NCBI RefSeq assembly: GCF_014596745.1
Contig: NZ_JABTCF010000002.1
Location: 248,001-312,000 of the forward strand
Reading direction: 5' to 3'
Length of the DNA stretch: 64,000 nucleotides
DNA from: Maribacter aquimaris
Lineage (GTDB): Bacteria > Bacteroidota > Bacteroidia > Flavobacteriales > Flavobacteriaceae
Shown: positions 43,710 to 53,632 of the stretch, in pieces
Numbering within the stretch: position 1 is the first letter of the stretch
How the letters are laid out: every line of letters begins with the position of its first letter
The notes under the pieces: model-generated
Database searches by the model: none
The model's input: the letters and a program-made list of their open reading frames with translations, nothing else
Told to the model about the DNA's origin: nothing
Translations under genes and position numbers: made by a program

Positions 43710-44954
43710 ATGAAAAAGAATTTTTTGCTACTTCTGTTTGTAGTCTCATTGGGCTTAGTGTCTTGTGAAAAATCCGATGACGGAAAATATGCCGATTATT
43801 TGGTGGCCAAACCCTTGACCATAAGTAAGTCTGAATTTAAGAATAGTGTTGCTATCGTAGCTCCAGCGCCTATAAAGGAATCAGGGAAAATCTATACCTA
43901 TAAGGATTATATTTTTGTGAATGACAAATATCGGGGCGTACATGTTATTGATAATAGTGATCCGTCTGCCCCAAAAAAGATCTCGTTTATTAAAATTGCG
44001 GGTAACGTGGATATCTCGATAAAGGATGGGTATCTATATGCCGATAGTCTTATGGATTTGGTGGTTCTCGATATTTCGGATATCACCCAGATCAAAATAG
44101 TCACACGTTTGGATAATGTACTTCGGGACAACGTGGTATGGCCCGCAGCTGATTTTTATGAATATGATGGTTTGGATTATGAAAATGAGGTTTTGTTGGG
44201 TTGGGAAACGGTGACCGAACGAAGGCTGGTCACGGAATTTGAGGAAAGATTCACCGTGGATGGGGGATTTTTTACGAATGCCGAAGCCGTCAACGATGCC
44301 TCGGTAGGACAAGGAGGGTCATTGGCCCGTTTTAAGATCGTAGGGGATTATCTCTATGCCGTTGATAGCCATACGATCAATGTTTTCAATATACAGGACT
44401 TGGAAGACCCTCAAGACCTGGAAGACGTTTATGCCGGTTTTGATATTGAGACTATTTTCAATCGGGATCAGTATTTGTTTTTGGGAAGCATGCGCGGAAT
44501 GTATATCTATGACATATCCTCCCCGGCCACACCGACTTTCGTTTCTGAGTTTCAGCATGGCACTGCCTGTGATCCCGTGGTGGTCGATGGGAATTATGCC
44601 TTTGTGACCTTGCGGGGTGGTAATCGGTGTGGGGCAACCGAAAGTGGACTTTTCATCGTTGATATCTCTGATATTGCCAATCCTGAATTAACGATTAGCT
44701 ATTCTCTGGATGGTCCCTATGGTCTTGGTGTTAAGGGAGATAAGCTGTTTGTTTGTGATGGTGAATCCGGATTAAAGGTATACGATAAGTCCAATGTTGA
44801 GGATTTGATAAGCTTGAATCATTTTAAGGATATTAATACCTTCGATGTCATTCCATTGGAGAATTCGTTGCTTATGGTAGGAGAGGATATGCTATATCAA
44901 TATGAATATCTAGAGGATGATATTAAATTGATCAGTACCTTGGAATTGGATTGA
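43710..44954 (+). CDS. LVIVD-repeat lipoprotein (beta-propeller)
   Basis: A 414-residue lipoprotein (lipobox LVSC, Cys19) made of repeated LVIVD-like strands such as GVHVIDNSDPSAPKKI, LVVLDISDITQIKI, MYIYDISSPATPTFV and LFIVDISDIANPELTI. These predict a beta-propeller displayed on the outer membrane or in the periplasm. LVIVD proteins are frequent in Bacteroidota but their function is poorly known; adhesion or substrate binding is possible. It has no operon partner: topA starts 120 bases downstream. Confidence 0.88.
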   Translation: MKKNFLLLLFVVSLGLVSCEKSDDGKYADYLVAKPLTISKSEFKNSVAIVAPAPIKESGKIYTYKDYIFVNDKYRGVHVIDNSDPSAPKKISFIKIAGNVDISIKDGYLYADSLMDLVVLDISDITQIKIVTRLDNVLRDNVVWPAADFYEYDGLDYENEVLLGWETVTERRLVTEFEERFTVDGGFFTNAEAVNDASVGQGGSLARFKIVGDYLYAVDSHTINVFNIQDLEDPQDLEDVYAGFDIETIFNRDQYLFLGSMRGMYIYDISSPATPTFVSEFQHGTACDPVVVDGNYAFVTLRGGNRCGATESGLFIVDISDIANPELTISYSLDGPYGLGVKGDKLFVCDGESGLKVYDKSNVEDLISLNHFKDINTFDVIPLENSLLMVGEDMLYQYEYLEDDIKLISTLELD

Positions 44955-45047
44955 AAATTGAATTGTTTATACATTTAAAAGCCCAGTAAATCCCATGATT
45001 TTTTAGTACATATATATAAGGTAGCGGCTCTAATTAAAAAAATCAAC

Positions 45048-45055
45048 TACTTTTG
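45048..45055 (+). promoter_or_regulatory. Candidate -7 box ahead of topA
   Basis: TACTTTTG lies 19 bases before the topA start and matches TAnnTTTG; no TTG is seen at the usual upstream spacing. Confidence 0.4.
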
Positions 45056-45074
45056 TGTCACGAAAAATCGATGA

Positions 45075-47576
45075 ATGGCAAAGAATTTAGTTATTGTAGA
45101 GTCGCCGGCAAAGGCAAAGACCATAGAAAAATTTTTAGGTAAGGATTTTAAGGTAGAGTCAAGTTTTGGACATATTGCCGATTTACCTTCAAAGGAATTG
45201 GGTGTTGATGTTGACAATGGTTTTAAACCCAAGTATATAGTCGATAAGGAAAAGAAGGCCCTTGTAAAAAAACTAAAGGATTTAGCGAAAAAAGCCGAGA
45301 CCATCTGGTTGGCGAGTGATGAGGACCGGGAGGGGGAAGCCATATCATGGCATCTTTCCGAGACGCTGGAATTGGATAAGAGCAAGACGAAAAGGATTGT
45401 TTTCAATTCAATCACCAAATCAGCGATACAGAAGGCCATTGAGAATCCAAGGGAGATAAATTACAATCTAGTGAACGCCCAACAGGCCAGAAGGGTGTTG
45501 GATCGTTTGGTAGGGTATCAGTTATCCCCGGTACTTTGGAAAAAAATAAAACCAGGACTCTCAGCAGGTCGTGTGCAGTCGGTCGCTGTGCGATTGATTG
45601 TAGAGCGCGAACGTGATATAGAGGCATTTACCCCAACAGCTTCTTTCAAGATCTCTGCTGAGTTTAAAACGGAAAGTGGTAGTGTGTTTACCGCTAAATT
45701 GGGAAAAACGTTTGCGACCAAGAAAGAAGCTGAGGCCTTTTTAAAGAAAAATATCGAAGCAGGTTATTCCATTGGAAACTTGGATAAGAAGCCTGCTAAA
45801 AAATCGCCATCAGCGCCATTTACCACATCGACCTTGCAGCAGGAAGCTGCGCGGAAACTCTATTTCTCGGTAGGTAGGACCATGCAGGTAGCACAACGTT
45901 TGTATGAGGCAGGACTTATCACCTACATGAGAACGGATAGTGTCAACCTTTCCGGGGAGGCGATTACTGCGGTAAAAGATGCTATTGTGGATAATTATGG
46001 GGAGGAATATAGCACCGTAAGGAACTTTAAGGGGAAGACCAAAGGGGCACAAGAGGCTCACGAGGCCATTCGACCTACGGATATGACAAGACAATCCCCT
46101 TCGTTGGAGCGGGATCAATCCAAGTTGTACGATTTGATTTGGAAAAGGACCATTGCGTCGCAAATGAGTGATGCCCAATTGGAACGTACCAATGTAAAAA
46201 TAAAGGCTACTACACATAACGAGGAATTCACGGCGAATGGTGAGATAATCAAGTTCGATGGTTTTCTGAAAGTATATATGGAAGGGCTCGATGACGAGGA
46301 TATCTCCGAAGAGCAAGAGGGAATGTTGCCTCCAATGAAAGTGGGCGATACGCTGTATAATAATTTTATTACAGCCACTGAACGCTTCACCAGGCCTCCA
46401 TATAGGTTTACCGAAGCTACCTTGGTTAAAAAGCTTGAGGAACTTGGAATAGGAAGACCTTCTACCTATGCGCCAACCATATCAACCATCCAGAATAGAG
46501 GATATGTTGAAAAAGGCACTGTGGATGGTGTCGAAAGAAAATATATCCAATTTGTCCTTAAGGCAGGTGCGGTAAAAGAAAAGGAAATGGTCGAGACCGT
46601 TGGGTCCGATAAAGGTAAAATGGTGCCAACCGATATAGGAATGATCGTCAATGATTTCCTAGTCAATCATTTTTCGAATATCCTGGATTATAACTTTACA
46701 GCGAAGGTTGAAGAGGATTTTGATGGAATCGCACACGGTGAGGAGGATTGGCAAAAAGTGATGAATGATTTCTACAAGGATTTCCATCCTACGGTTCTCG
46801 ATGTTGAGGAAAATGCCGATAGGGCCAGTGGAGAAAGGGTTTTAGGTAAGGATCCAAAGACAGGTAAACAAGTCTCGGTTCGTTTGGGAAGATTCGGACC
46901 TATGGTGCAGATAGGTACCGTTGATGATGAGGAGAAACCACAATTTGCGAGTTTGGCCCCAGACCAATCCTTGAATACGATAACATTTGAAGAGGCGATG
47001 GATCTGTTTAAACTCCCTAGGAAGCTGGGTGATTTCGAAGGTGAGGAAATTGAAGCCAATGTAGGTCGTTTTGGTCCCTATGTGAAATTTGGTAAAAAGT
47101 TCGTTTCACTGGCCAAGGGTGAAAGTGCCATGGATATTTCCTTGGATCGGGCCATAGAGCTGATCAAGGAAAAACAGAAAGCCGATGCACCGATTGCATC
47201 CTATGAGGATAAGGATGTGGTTAAAGGGGTTGGGCGTTTTGGGCCGTTTATCAAATGGGATGGTATGTTCATCAACGTAAACAAGAAATATGATTTTGAT
47301 AATCTTAACCAAGCTGATATAGAGGAGTTGATCGAAGCCAAAAAGCAAAAGGAAATCGATAAGCTCATACAGGAATGGCCCGAAGAGGGAATCCGTATTG
47401 AAAAGGCTAGATGGGGAAGACATAATATATTAAAAGGAAAAGTAAAGGTTGAACTGGCAAAAACCGTTGATGCGGCAAAGATGTCCTTGGAAGAAGCAAA
47501 GGCATTGATTGAAAAGAAATCCCCTAAACGAAAAACAAAGGCGAAACCTAAAGCAAAACCTAAAGCTAAAAAATAA
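45075..47576 (+). CDS. topA: DNA topoisomerase I (type IA)
   Basis: An 833-residue enzyme that relaxes negative supercoils. TOPRIM domain at the N-terminus (VIVESPAKAKTIEKFLG; LASDEDREGEAISWHL), and the catalytic tyrosine Tyr284 in LITYMRTDS. Instead of four-cysteine zinc fingers, the C-terminal third has cysteine-free repeats (VGRFGPYVKFGKKF; VGRFGPFIKWDG). A lysine/alanine/proline-rich tail (KAKPKAKPKAKK) may bind DNA or RNA non-specifically. The arginase-like gene starts two bases after the stop. Confidence 0.97.
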   Translation: MAKNLVIVESPAKAKTIEKFLGKDFKVESSFGHIADLPSKELGVDVDNGFKPKYIVDKEKKALVKKLKDLAKKAETIWLASDEDREGEAISWHLSETLELDKSKTKRIVFNSITKSAIQKAIENPREINYNLVNAQQARRVLDRLVGYQLSPVLWKKIKPGLSAGRVQSVAVRLIVERERDIEAFTPTASFKISAEFKTESGSVFTAKLGKTFATKKEAEAFLKKNIEAGYSIGNLDKKPAKKSPSAPFTTSTLQQEAARKLYFSVGRTMQVAQRLYEAGLITYMRTDSVNLSGEAITAVKDAIVDNYGEEYSTVRNFKGKTKGAQEAHEAIRPTDMTRQSPSLERDQSKLYDLIWKRTIASQMSDAQLERTNVKIKATTHNEEFTANGEIIKFDGFLKVYMEGLDDEDISEEQEGMLPPMKVGDTLYNNFITATERFTRPPYRFTEATLVKKLEELGIGRPSTYAPTISTIQNRGYVEKGTVDGVERKYIQFVLKAGAVKEKEMVETVGSDKGKMVPTDIGMIVNDFLVNHFSNILDYNFTAKVEEDFDGIAHGEEDWQKVMNDFYKDFHPTVLDVEENADRASGERVLGKDPKTGKQVSVRLGRFGPMVQIGTVDDEEKPQFASLAPDQSLNTITFEEAMDLFKLPRKLGDFEGEEIEANVGRFGPYVKFGKKFVSLAKGESAMDISLDRAIELIKEKQKADAPIASYEDKDVVKGVGRFGPFIKWDGMFINVNKKYDFDNLNQADIEELIEAKKQKEIDKLIQEWPEEGIRIEKARWGRHNILKGKVKVELAKTVDAAKMSLEEAKALIEKKSPKRKTKAKPKAKPKAKK

Positions 47577-47578
47577 GT

Positions 47579-48736
47579 ATGGCATTTGATTTTTTGGTTC
47601 CTGTAGAAGATAGGGTATTGGCCCATTCCGAATTACTGCCCCCACAGGCGCTTGGAAGACATATTTACCCCCATACCAAGAAGGAAGGCCTACCTGTTCT
47701 TGCGAATGCGACCATCGCCATCCTGGGCGTTAAGGAGTCTCGTAATGCCTTCGAGAAAAAAACGGAGAAATTAGATGTTTCCGCGATTAGGATACAATTG
47801 TACAAGTTATTGTTGGGCAATTGGAATTCAACCATAGTCGATATGGGTGATATAGAGGAAGGTGAAACCGTTGATGACACTTATTTCGTCGTAAAGGAAA
47901 TAGTGGCCGGCTTGCTTGAAGAGAGTATTATCCCCGTTATTTTAGGAGCGACCCAAGATATCACCTATCCCGCATATCGTGCTTTTGACGGTATAAAGGA
48001 TATGGTCAATTTAGTGGCTATCGATAGCCGTTTTGATTTTGGGATGGAAGATGAACTGATATCTTCCCATTCCTATATGAGTAAGATTATTACGGATAAG
48101 CCCAATAATCTTTTTAATTTCTCGAATTTAGGATATCAGAGTTATTTTAATGCCCAAGAAGAGAAAGATCTAATGGATCGTCTTTTTTTTGATGCCTATA
48201 GGTTGGGTGAATTAATAAACGATATTTCCCTGGCAGAACCTGTTTTGCGTAATGCACACATGGTGAGCTTGGATACGCGGTCTATTAAATCGAGTGAAAT
48301 AGGGGTATCTCCCAATTTTTCACCCAATGGTTTTGACGGTCGTGAAATTTGTGCCATTGCAAGATATGCAGGGTTAAGTGATAAGGTCAGTATCTTTGGT
48401 ATCTATGAAATGGAGAATATTGACCAATCATGCCAATTATTGGCACAGATCATATGGTACTTCATAGAAGGGGTGAATTTTAGGATCGAGGAATCCCCTT
48501 ATTCAAGAACAGACGATTTTACAAAGTATACCGTACCAACCGATACTGAGCAGTTGGTCTATTATAAGAGCCATCTTACCGAAAGATGGTGGGTAGAGGT
48601 ACCTTCAATTTTGACTTCACATACTAAAGGCAATTCGGTTGCGTTATTACCTTGCACCGAACAGGACTATTTTGATGCATGCAACGAGATTATTCCTGAA
48701 AGGTGGTTTAAGGCTTATAGAAAAGGCTTTAACTGA
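47579..48736 (+). CDS. Arginase/formimidoylglutamase-fold protein with altered metal site
   Basis: A 385-residue ureohydrolase-fold protein, usually labelled formimidoylglutamase in Flavobacteria. Compared with canonical motifs, GGxH(D/S) reads GATQD (His to Gln126), DAHxD reads DSRFD (Asp149 and Asp153 kept, His to Arg151) and SxDxD reads SLDTR (Asp232 kept, second Asp to Arg234). Three of the six binuclear manganese ligands are thus changed, so arginase-type hydrolysis is unlikely. It lies between topA and gldK (119-base gap), an arrangement I recall from other gliding flavobacteria, so a non-enzymatic or altered role near type IX secretion is conceivable. Confidence 0.82.
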   Translation: MAFDFLVPVEDRVLAHSELLPPQALGRHIYPHTKKEGLPVLANATIAILGVKESRNAFEKKTEKLDVSAIRIQLYKLLLGNWNSTIVDMGDIEEGETVDDTYFVVKEIVAGLLEESIIPVILGATQDITYPAYRAFDGIKDMVNLVAIDSRFDFGMEDELISSHSYMSKIITDKPNNLFNFSNLGYQSYFNAQEEKDLMDRLFFDAYRLGELINDISLAEPVLRNAHMVSLDTRSIKSSEIGVSPNFSPNGFDGREICAIARYAGLSDKVSIFGIYEMENIDQSCQLLAQIIWYFIEGVNFRIEESPYSRTDDFTKYTVPTDTEQLVYYKSHLTERWWVEVPSILTSHTKGNSVALLPCTEQDYFDACNEIIPERWFKAYRKGFN

Positions 48737-48855
48737 TTAAAAAAAAGTAGACGATAATTGTATAACATACAATAATTTACCCAAAACGTAGTTTTAGAGA
48801 GTAGAATAATAATTGTGTTTGCATTTATAACCTTAATCGAAATTTAACCTAAAGT

Positions 48856-50211
48856 ATGAAGAAGCTATTGTTATCATCTATAGCATTTGTTTTTTTACTC
48901 ACCAGTTGTGGGTCCAAAACAAAAGGAGAGCTAGTCGGCGTCCAGGGTAAGAAGTGGTACCCGGAAAAACCTTATGGAATGGAATTAATCCCACGCGGAT
49001 CTTTCATCATGGGTAAAAGTGAGGAAGACCAAGCCAAACTTCTCAATGCACCCACCAAAACTGTTACCGTACGGTCTTTCTATATGGATGACACTGAAAT
49101 CACGAATAGTGAGTATCGTCAATTTGTAGAATGGGTCAAAGATTCTATTGCAAGAACGAGGTTGGCTATTTTGGCCGATGAGTTGGGGCTAGGACCTGAA
49201 GATGGCGGTATTGGTGATTATGCATTCAAGGATGCGGATACCACCAAGGCATCAGTGTATGACAAATATATGTTGGACAACTACTCAGGAATGGGTGAAA
49301 CAGGTTATGAGGGTCGTGCACTCAATAAGGACACGGATCTGGTCTGGGACACTTCGGAATATCCTGATGAATATTATACCGAGGTAATGGATTCGTTGTA
49401 CATTTCTGAAGATGAGTCATACAATGGTCAGAGGACCATTGATGTTACTACATTGAAGTACAAGTATAGTTGGATGGATATAGAGGCTGCTGCCCGTTCT
49501 AGAAACGGTAAGAGAAAAGACTTTATAAAACATGAAGAGTTGGAAATCTATCCAGATACCACGGTTTGGATCAGGGATTTTGAATACTCCTACAACGAGC
49601 CAATGCACAACGATTATTTTTGGCACGATGCCTATAGTGAGTACCCAGTTGTCGGTATTTCCTGGAAGCAAGCCAAGGCTTTCTGTAATTGGAGGACCAA
49701 GTTCAAAAATGATGACCAGAAAAGTAAAGGCAAACAATTCGTGAATAAATTTAGATTGCCAACCGAGGCCGAATGGGAATATGCCGCAAGAGGTGGTATC
49801 GAAGGAGGTACTTATCCTTGGGGTGGTCCTTATGTTATTAGTGATACAGGTTGCTTTATGGCAAACTTTAAACCGCAACGTGGCGATTATGCCGCTGACC
49901 AAGCACTATACACTGTAGAGGCCAAATCATATGAGCCCAACGATTTTAACCTGTACAATATGGCAGGTAATGTTTCGGAATGGACGAATTCAAGTTATGA
50001 TCCCAGTTCTTATGAATTTGTATCTACCATGAATCCCAATGGAGGTGACGAACAAAATGCCCGAAAGGTAATCAGGGGAGGTTCCTGGAAAGATGTTGCC
50101 TATTTCTTGCAAGTCAGTACAAGGGATTATGAATATGCCGATTCCGCCCGTAGTTATGTAGGGTTTAGAACAGTACAGGATTACATGGGTGAGGAAGATT
50201 CAACACAATGA
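48856..50211 (+). CDS. gldK: Gliding motility/type IX secretion lipoprotein GldK
   Basis: A 451-residue lipoprotein (lipobox LTSC, Cys19) with a formylglycine-generating-enzyme-like (SUMF1) fold: GMELIPRGSFIMGKS, FYMDDTEITNSEYRQFVEW, FRLPTEAEWEYAARGG, YNMAGNVSEWTNSSYDP and VIRGGSWKDVAYFL. GldK forms, with GldN, the periplasmic ring beneath the outer membrane in the type IX secretion machine. It is first of gldKLMN, all on the plus strand. It is longer than catalytic FGE enzymes because of an insertion at about 100-210. Confidence 0.97.
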   Translation: MKKLLLSSIAFVFLLTSCGSKTKGELVGVQGKKWYPEKPYGMELIPRGSFIMGKSEEDQAKLLNAPTKTVTVRSFYMDDTEITNSEYRQFVEWVKDSIARTRLAILADELGLGPEDGGIGDYAFKDADTTKASVYDKYMLDNYSGMGETGYEGRALNKDTDLVWDTSEYPDEYYTEVMDSLYISEDESYNGQRTIDVTTLKYKYSWMDIEAAARSRNGKRKDFIKHEELEIYPDTTVWIRDFEYSYNEPMHNDYFWHDAYSEYPVVGISWKQAKAFCNWRTKFKNDDQKSKGKQFVNKFRLPTEAEWEYAARGGIEGGTYPWGGPYVISDTGCFMANFKPQRGDYAADQALYTVEAKSYEPNDFNLYNMAGNVSEWTNSSYDPSSYEFVSTMNPNGGDEQNARKVIRGGSWKDVAYFLQVSTRDYEYADSARSYVGFRTVQDYMGEEDSTQ

Positions 50212-50327
50212 TAGCATAATATACATTATAAATACATCCCGGTTCCCCATTTATAAGGGATAGGAAAAAAAATCAAACCTTAACCAAATACTTATTATTA
50301 ACATAAACTAAAATTAAATTTAAAATT

Positions 50328-50981
50328 ATGGCACAGTCAAAATCAACAAAAAAATTATTTAACATGGCTTACGGGCTTGGAGCATCGGTAGTGATTATTG
50401 GTGCATTGTTCAAGATCCTTCACTGGGAGTTCGGTCCTTTGACAGGTGGACTTTTATTGGCGGTAGGTCTTATTACGGAAGCATTGATCTTTGCTATTAG
50501 TGCATTCGAACCAGTAGATGACGAATACGATTGGTCATTGGTATATCCAGAATTAGCTGGTGGAATGACCAGTGGTGGTATGAAAAATGAACTTACAGAG
50601 ATCAAGGAAACTGAAACTTCCCTGTCCAAAAAATTGGATAACTTATTGGAAGAGGCCGGTATCGATGCCAGTCTTATGGAAAGCTTAGGTTCTAGTATCA
50701 AGAATTTTGAAGGTGCAGCAAAAGGTATCGCCCCTACTATGGATGCCATGGAATCTACCAAAAAATATTCTGATGAAATGGTACAAGCTGCCTCTCAAAT
50801 GGAATCTTTGAACAGTTTGTATAAAGTACAATTAGAGAGTGCTAGCCGACAAGCAAGTGTCAACGAGGAAGTAGTGCAAAATGCAAGTGCACTCAAAGAT
50901 CAAATGGAATCTTTAGCCACTAACCTATCTTCTTTGAACGGAGTATACGGTGGTATGTTAACTGCAATGAATAGAAACTAA
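50328..50981 (+). CDS. gldL: Type IX secretion motor protein GldL
   Basis: A 217-residue inner-membrane protein with two N-terminal helices (about 13-30 and 36-59, containing IGALFKILHWEFGPLTGG with the buried Glu used in proton-driven rotation), then a cytoplasmic coiled-coil region (about 85-217) rich in Ser, Met and Ala heptads. GldL and GldM form the rotary motor that powers secretion and gliding. It starts 116 bases after gldK, a gap that might hold its own promoter. Confidence 0.97.
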   Translation: MAQSKSTKKLFNMAYGLGASVVIIGALFKILHWEFGPLTGGLLLAVGLITEALIFAISAFEPVDDEYDWSLVYPELAGGMTSGGMKNELTEIKETETSLSKKLDNLLEEAGIDASLMESLGSSIKNFEGAAKGIAPTMDAMESTKKYSDEMVQAASQMESLNSLYKVQLESASRQASVNEEVVQNASALKDQMESLATNLSSLNGVYGGMLTAMNRN

Positions 50982-51036
50982 TTAGAACGTTAGTCCAAAC
51001 CCAAATCAATTAATCATTAATACCTAATTAGAAAAA

Positions 51037-52593
51037 ATGGCAGGAGGTAAACAAACACCACGTCAGAAGATGATCAACCTAATGTACTTGATCTTCATCG
51101 CGATGTTGGCCTTAAATATGAGTAAAGAAGTTTTAGCTGCATTCGGAATTATGAATGAAAAGCTAGAGGCTTCTAATGAAAAGACGACCGAAAGTAATGA
51201 AGCTTTCTTGGGAAGTCTTGAAACCAAAGCATCCGAGGATGCTAAGAAATATGGCGAATTATATCAGAATGCCCAGAAAATCAAGTCCATGTCCCAAGAG
51301 TATTATGACTACTTGGAAGGTCTTAAGAAAGGCATGATGGAAAAAGTGGAAGACCCAAAGGATTATGCCCGTATGGACAATTCCGATTTCTTGGATCAAA
51401 AGTTTTTCCAAGGTGATAACTTGGCCGCAGATGGTAAGGAGTTCATGAAACGGATTACCGATTATCGTGAGCAAGTTGCCGCAATGGTTCCTGCTACATT
51501 GAAAGAGTCTGTAATGACCCGTTTTAAAACAGGAAACGAAGAAGGTAAGGTTAAGGCTAAGGATGGCATGCAAGATTGGATCAATTACCACTATGAAGGT
51601 TATCCTTTGGTAGCTTCCCTTGCTAAACTTACATCGCTACAAGCTGATGTTAAGGCCACGGAAGAGGCTGCTTTAAAATCAATGTTGGAAGGGGAGTTGA
51701 CCAGCCAAGTTTCATTGAAGAATTTCGCAACCGCACTTGCTGCAAGTAAATCAGCTTTCTATGCTGGTGAAAAGTATGATGGTAAGATCATTATCAGTAA
51801 GACCGATAAATCATCAACACCTGTTAGGGCCGAATTGACCCTGGATGGCAGAAAACTTTCAGAAGGTAAGGATTACGCTTTGGAAGCAGGTGGAATCAAA
51901 ATGTTGATTGGTGCAGGTTCTGCCGGTGATCATGAAATCAAAGGTATTATGTACTTTATGCAGGATGGAGAGGAAATACCTGTTGAGGTTAAGAACAGTT
52001 TTGCAACGATTAGTAAACCTAATGCTGCACTGATTGCCGCCGATAAGATGAACGTTGTTTATCGTGGTGTTGCCAACCCAATGTCTATCTCAATTCCAGG
52101 TATACCCAATAACAAAGTAAATGCTTCTGCCCCAGGTTTGAAATCAGTAGGTGGTAGTAAGTATGTGATGAATCCAGGTACCGGTAGAACGGTTACGATC
52201 ACGGCTTCAGGTAAATTGCCTGATGGTCAAACGGTAGCTTCCAAGTCTGAATTCAGGATCAAGGATATTCCAAGACCAGCTGGTGCGATCAGAGGTGAGA
52301 CCGGTAGTGCAAAAATGCCAAGGAAGAACTTGGAAATAGCTACTGTTGGTGCTTTGTTGGAAGATTTTGATTTTGACTTGAACCTTAAGGTAAGTGGATT
52401 TAAATTCAAAGTTCCTGGTCAACCAACCGTTAGTGTTAATGGTAACAAACTAGACTCTAGGGCCAAATCAGCCTTGAAAAGAGCCAAACGTGGTGATGCT
52501 GTTCAGATATTCGATGTAAACGCTTATATCACGAACAATAAGAGCTACAAACTTAAAAAGGTATCTCCAGTTGTTGTTGAGATAACAAACTAA
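51037..52593 (+). CDS. gldM: Type IX secretion motor protein GldM
   Basis: A 518-residue protein with one N-terminal membrane helix (MINLMYLIFIAMLALNMSKEV, about 12-32) packed inside the GldL pentamer and a long periplasmic part of four domains (helical D1 to about 220, then Ig-like D2-D4). GldM carries torque across the periplasm to GldK/GldN. It lies 55 bases after gldL. Confidence 0.97.
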   Translation: MAGGKQTPRQKMINLMYLIFIAMLALNMSKEVLAAFGIMNEKLEASNEKTTESNEAFLGSLETKASEDAKKYGELYQNAQKIKSMSQEYYDYLEGLKKGMMEKVEDPKDYARMDNSDFLDQKFFQGDNLAADGKEFMKRITDYREQVAAMVPATLKESVMTRFKTGNEEGKVKAKDGMQDWINYHYEGYPLVASLAKLTSLQADVKATEEAALKSMLEGELTSQVSLKNFATALAASKSAFYAGEKYDGKIIISKTDKSSTPVRAELTLDGRKLSEGKDYALEAGGIKMLIGAGSAGDHEIKGIMYFMQDGEEIPVEVKNSFATISKPNAALIAADKMNVVYRGVANPMSISIPGIPNNKVNASAPGLKSVGGSKYVMNPGTGRTVTITASGKLPDGQTVASKSEFRIKDIPRPAGAIRGETGSAKMPRKNLEIATVGALLEDFDFDLNLKVSGFKFKVPGQPTVSVNGNKLDSRAKSALKRAKRGDAVQIFDVNAYITNNKSYKLKKVSPVVVEITN

Positions 52594-52620
52594 TAAGTAG
52601 TATTATTTAAATTATATTTT

Positions 52621-53523
52621 ATGAATTGGAAGAATGTTTTATTAATCGGAGCCGTTAGTTTACTGCCCGCATCTATCATGGCCCAGGCAAACATATTGAA
52701 TGCCAAAAAGCCAGAGCAGATAGGGGTAAGGACTGAAGCACAGAAAGCTCTAGACAATGATGCTCCTCTAGAGTATGGTTATGTGGATGATAGGGATATC
52801 CTTTGGTCCAAAACCGTATGGGAGACCATTGATTTGGACGAGCGTGTCAACTTTCCTCTATACTATCCTGTCGACACCATTGATATAGGTTCCGATAGAA
52901 GGTCCTTATATGATGTACTTATCAAGAACATCAAGAATGGGAATTTAGAGGATGTATATGTAGATTCTTATTTTACTGAAAAAAGAAAGTTCAGTGATTT
53001 GGCTGCTACGTTACGTAAAGTGGATACCACCGATATGGGATACGAACAGATAAATGCAGGGGAGGAATTATCGCCTGAGTTTATCAACCAGCGGGATTTG
53101 ACTGCCGCGGATATAGAAGAGTATCGTATAAAAGGTATGTGGTATTTCGATAAGCGCCAGGGAGAATTAAAATACCGTTTGTTAGGTATAGCCCCGGTCG
53201 CGCCGGATGTTAACTTCATCGATGATGAAACCATGGACCCGTCAGACGCAAAGGTTGAGCTTTTCTGGGTATGGTACCCAAGTGCAAGACATATCCTGCA
53301 CGACGCAAAAGTCTTTAACCAGCGCAACTCGGCGCAACCAATAACATATGATATGTTGTTGAATTCCAGAAGGTTCAATGGGGTTATTTATCGTGAAGAC
53401 AATGTTCATGGTGACCGTAAGGTCAACGACTACATTGCCGATAATGCCTTGTTCCAACTCTTGGAGGCTAAACGAATCAAAGAGGCCATTAGGGATAGGG
53501 AACAGGATATGTGGGCCTATTAA
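52621..53523 (+). CDS. gldN: Gliding motility protein GldN
   Basis: A 300-residue periplasmic protein with a signal peptide (cleavage likely after IMAQ, about 22). Typical segments are DDRDILWSKTVWETIDLDERVNFPLYYP, SLYDVLIKNIKNG, and VELFWVWYPSARHILHDAKVFN. It forms the ring with GldK. It lies 27 bases after gldM and ends in a strong terminator. Confidence 0.97.
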   Translation: MNWKNVLLIGAVSLLPASIMAQANILNAKKPEQIGVRTEAQKALDNDAPLEYGYVDDRDILWSKTVWETIDLDERVNFPLYYPVDTIDIGSDRRSLYDVLIKNIKNGNLEDVYVDSYFTEKRKFSDLAATLRKVDTTDMGYEQINAGEELSPEFINQRDLTAADIEEYRIKGMWYFDKRQGELKYRLLGIAPVAPDVNFIDDETMDPSDAKVELFWVWYPSARHILHDAKVFNQRNSAQPITYDMLLNSRRFNGVIYREDNVHGDRKVNDYIADNALFQLLEAKRIKEAIRDREQDMWAY

Positions 53524-53555
53524 ACATGGTTTATTCCAATTCAATCCATAAAATA

Positions 53556-53585
53556 AAAACCCTGGCGATTTCGTCAGGGTTTTTT
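53556..53585 (+). terminator. Rho-independent terminator of the gldKLMN operon
   Basis: AAAACCCTGGCGA pairs with TCGTCAGGGTTTT (one G-U pair), three-base loop, followed by T residues. Confidence 0.9.
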
Positions 53586-53632
53586 GTTTGCAGGAAGTAC
53601 GTATACTTTCATAGATTGTATAATTTTACACC

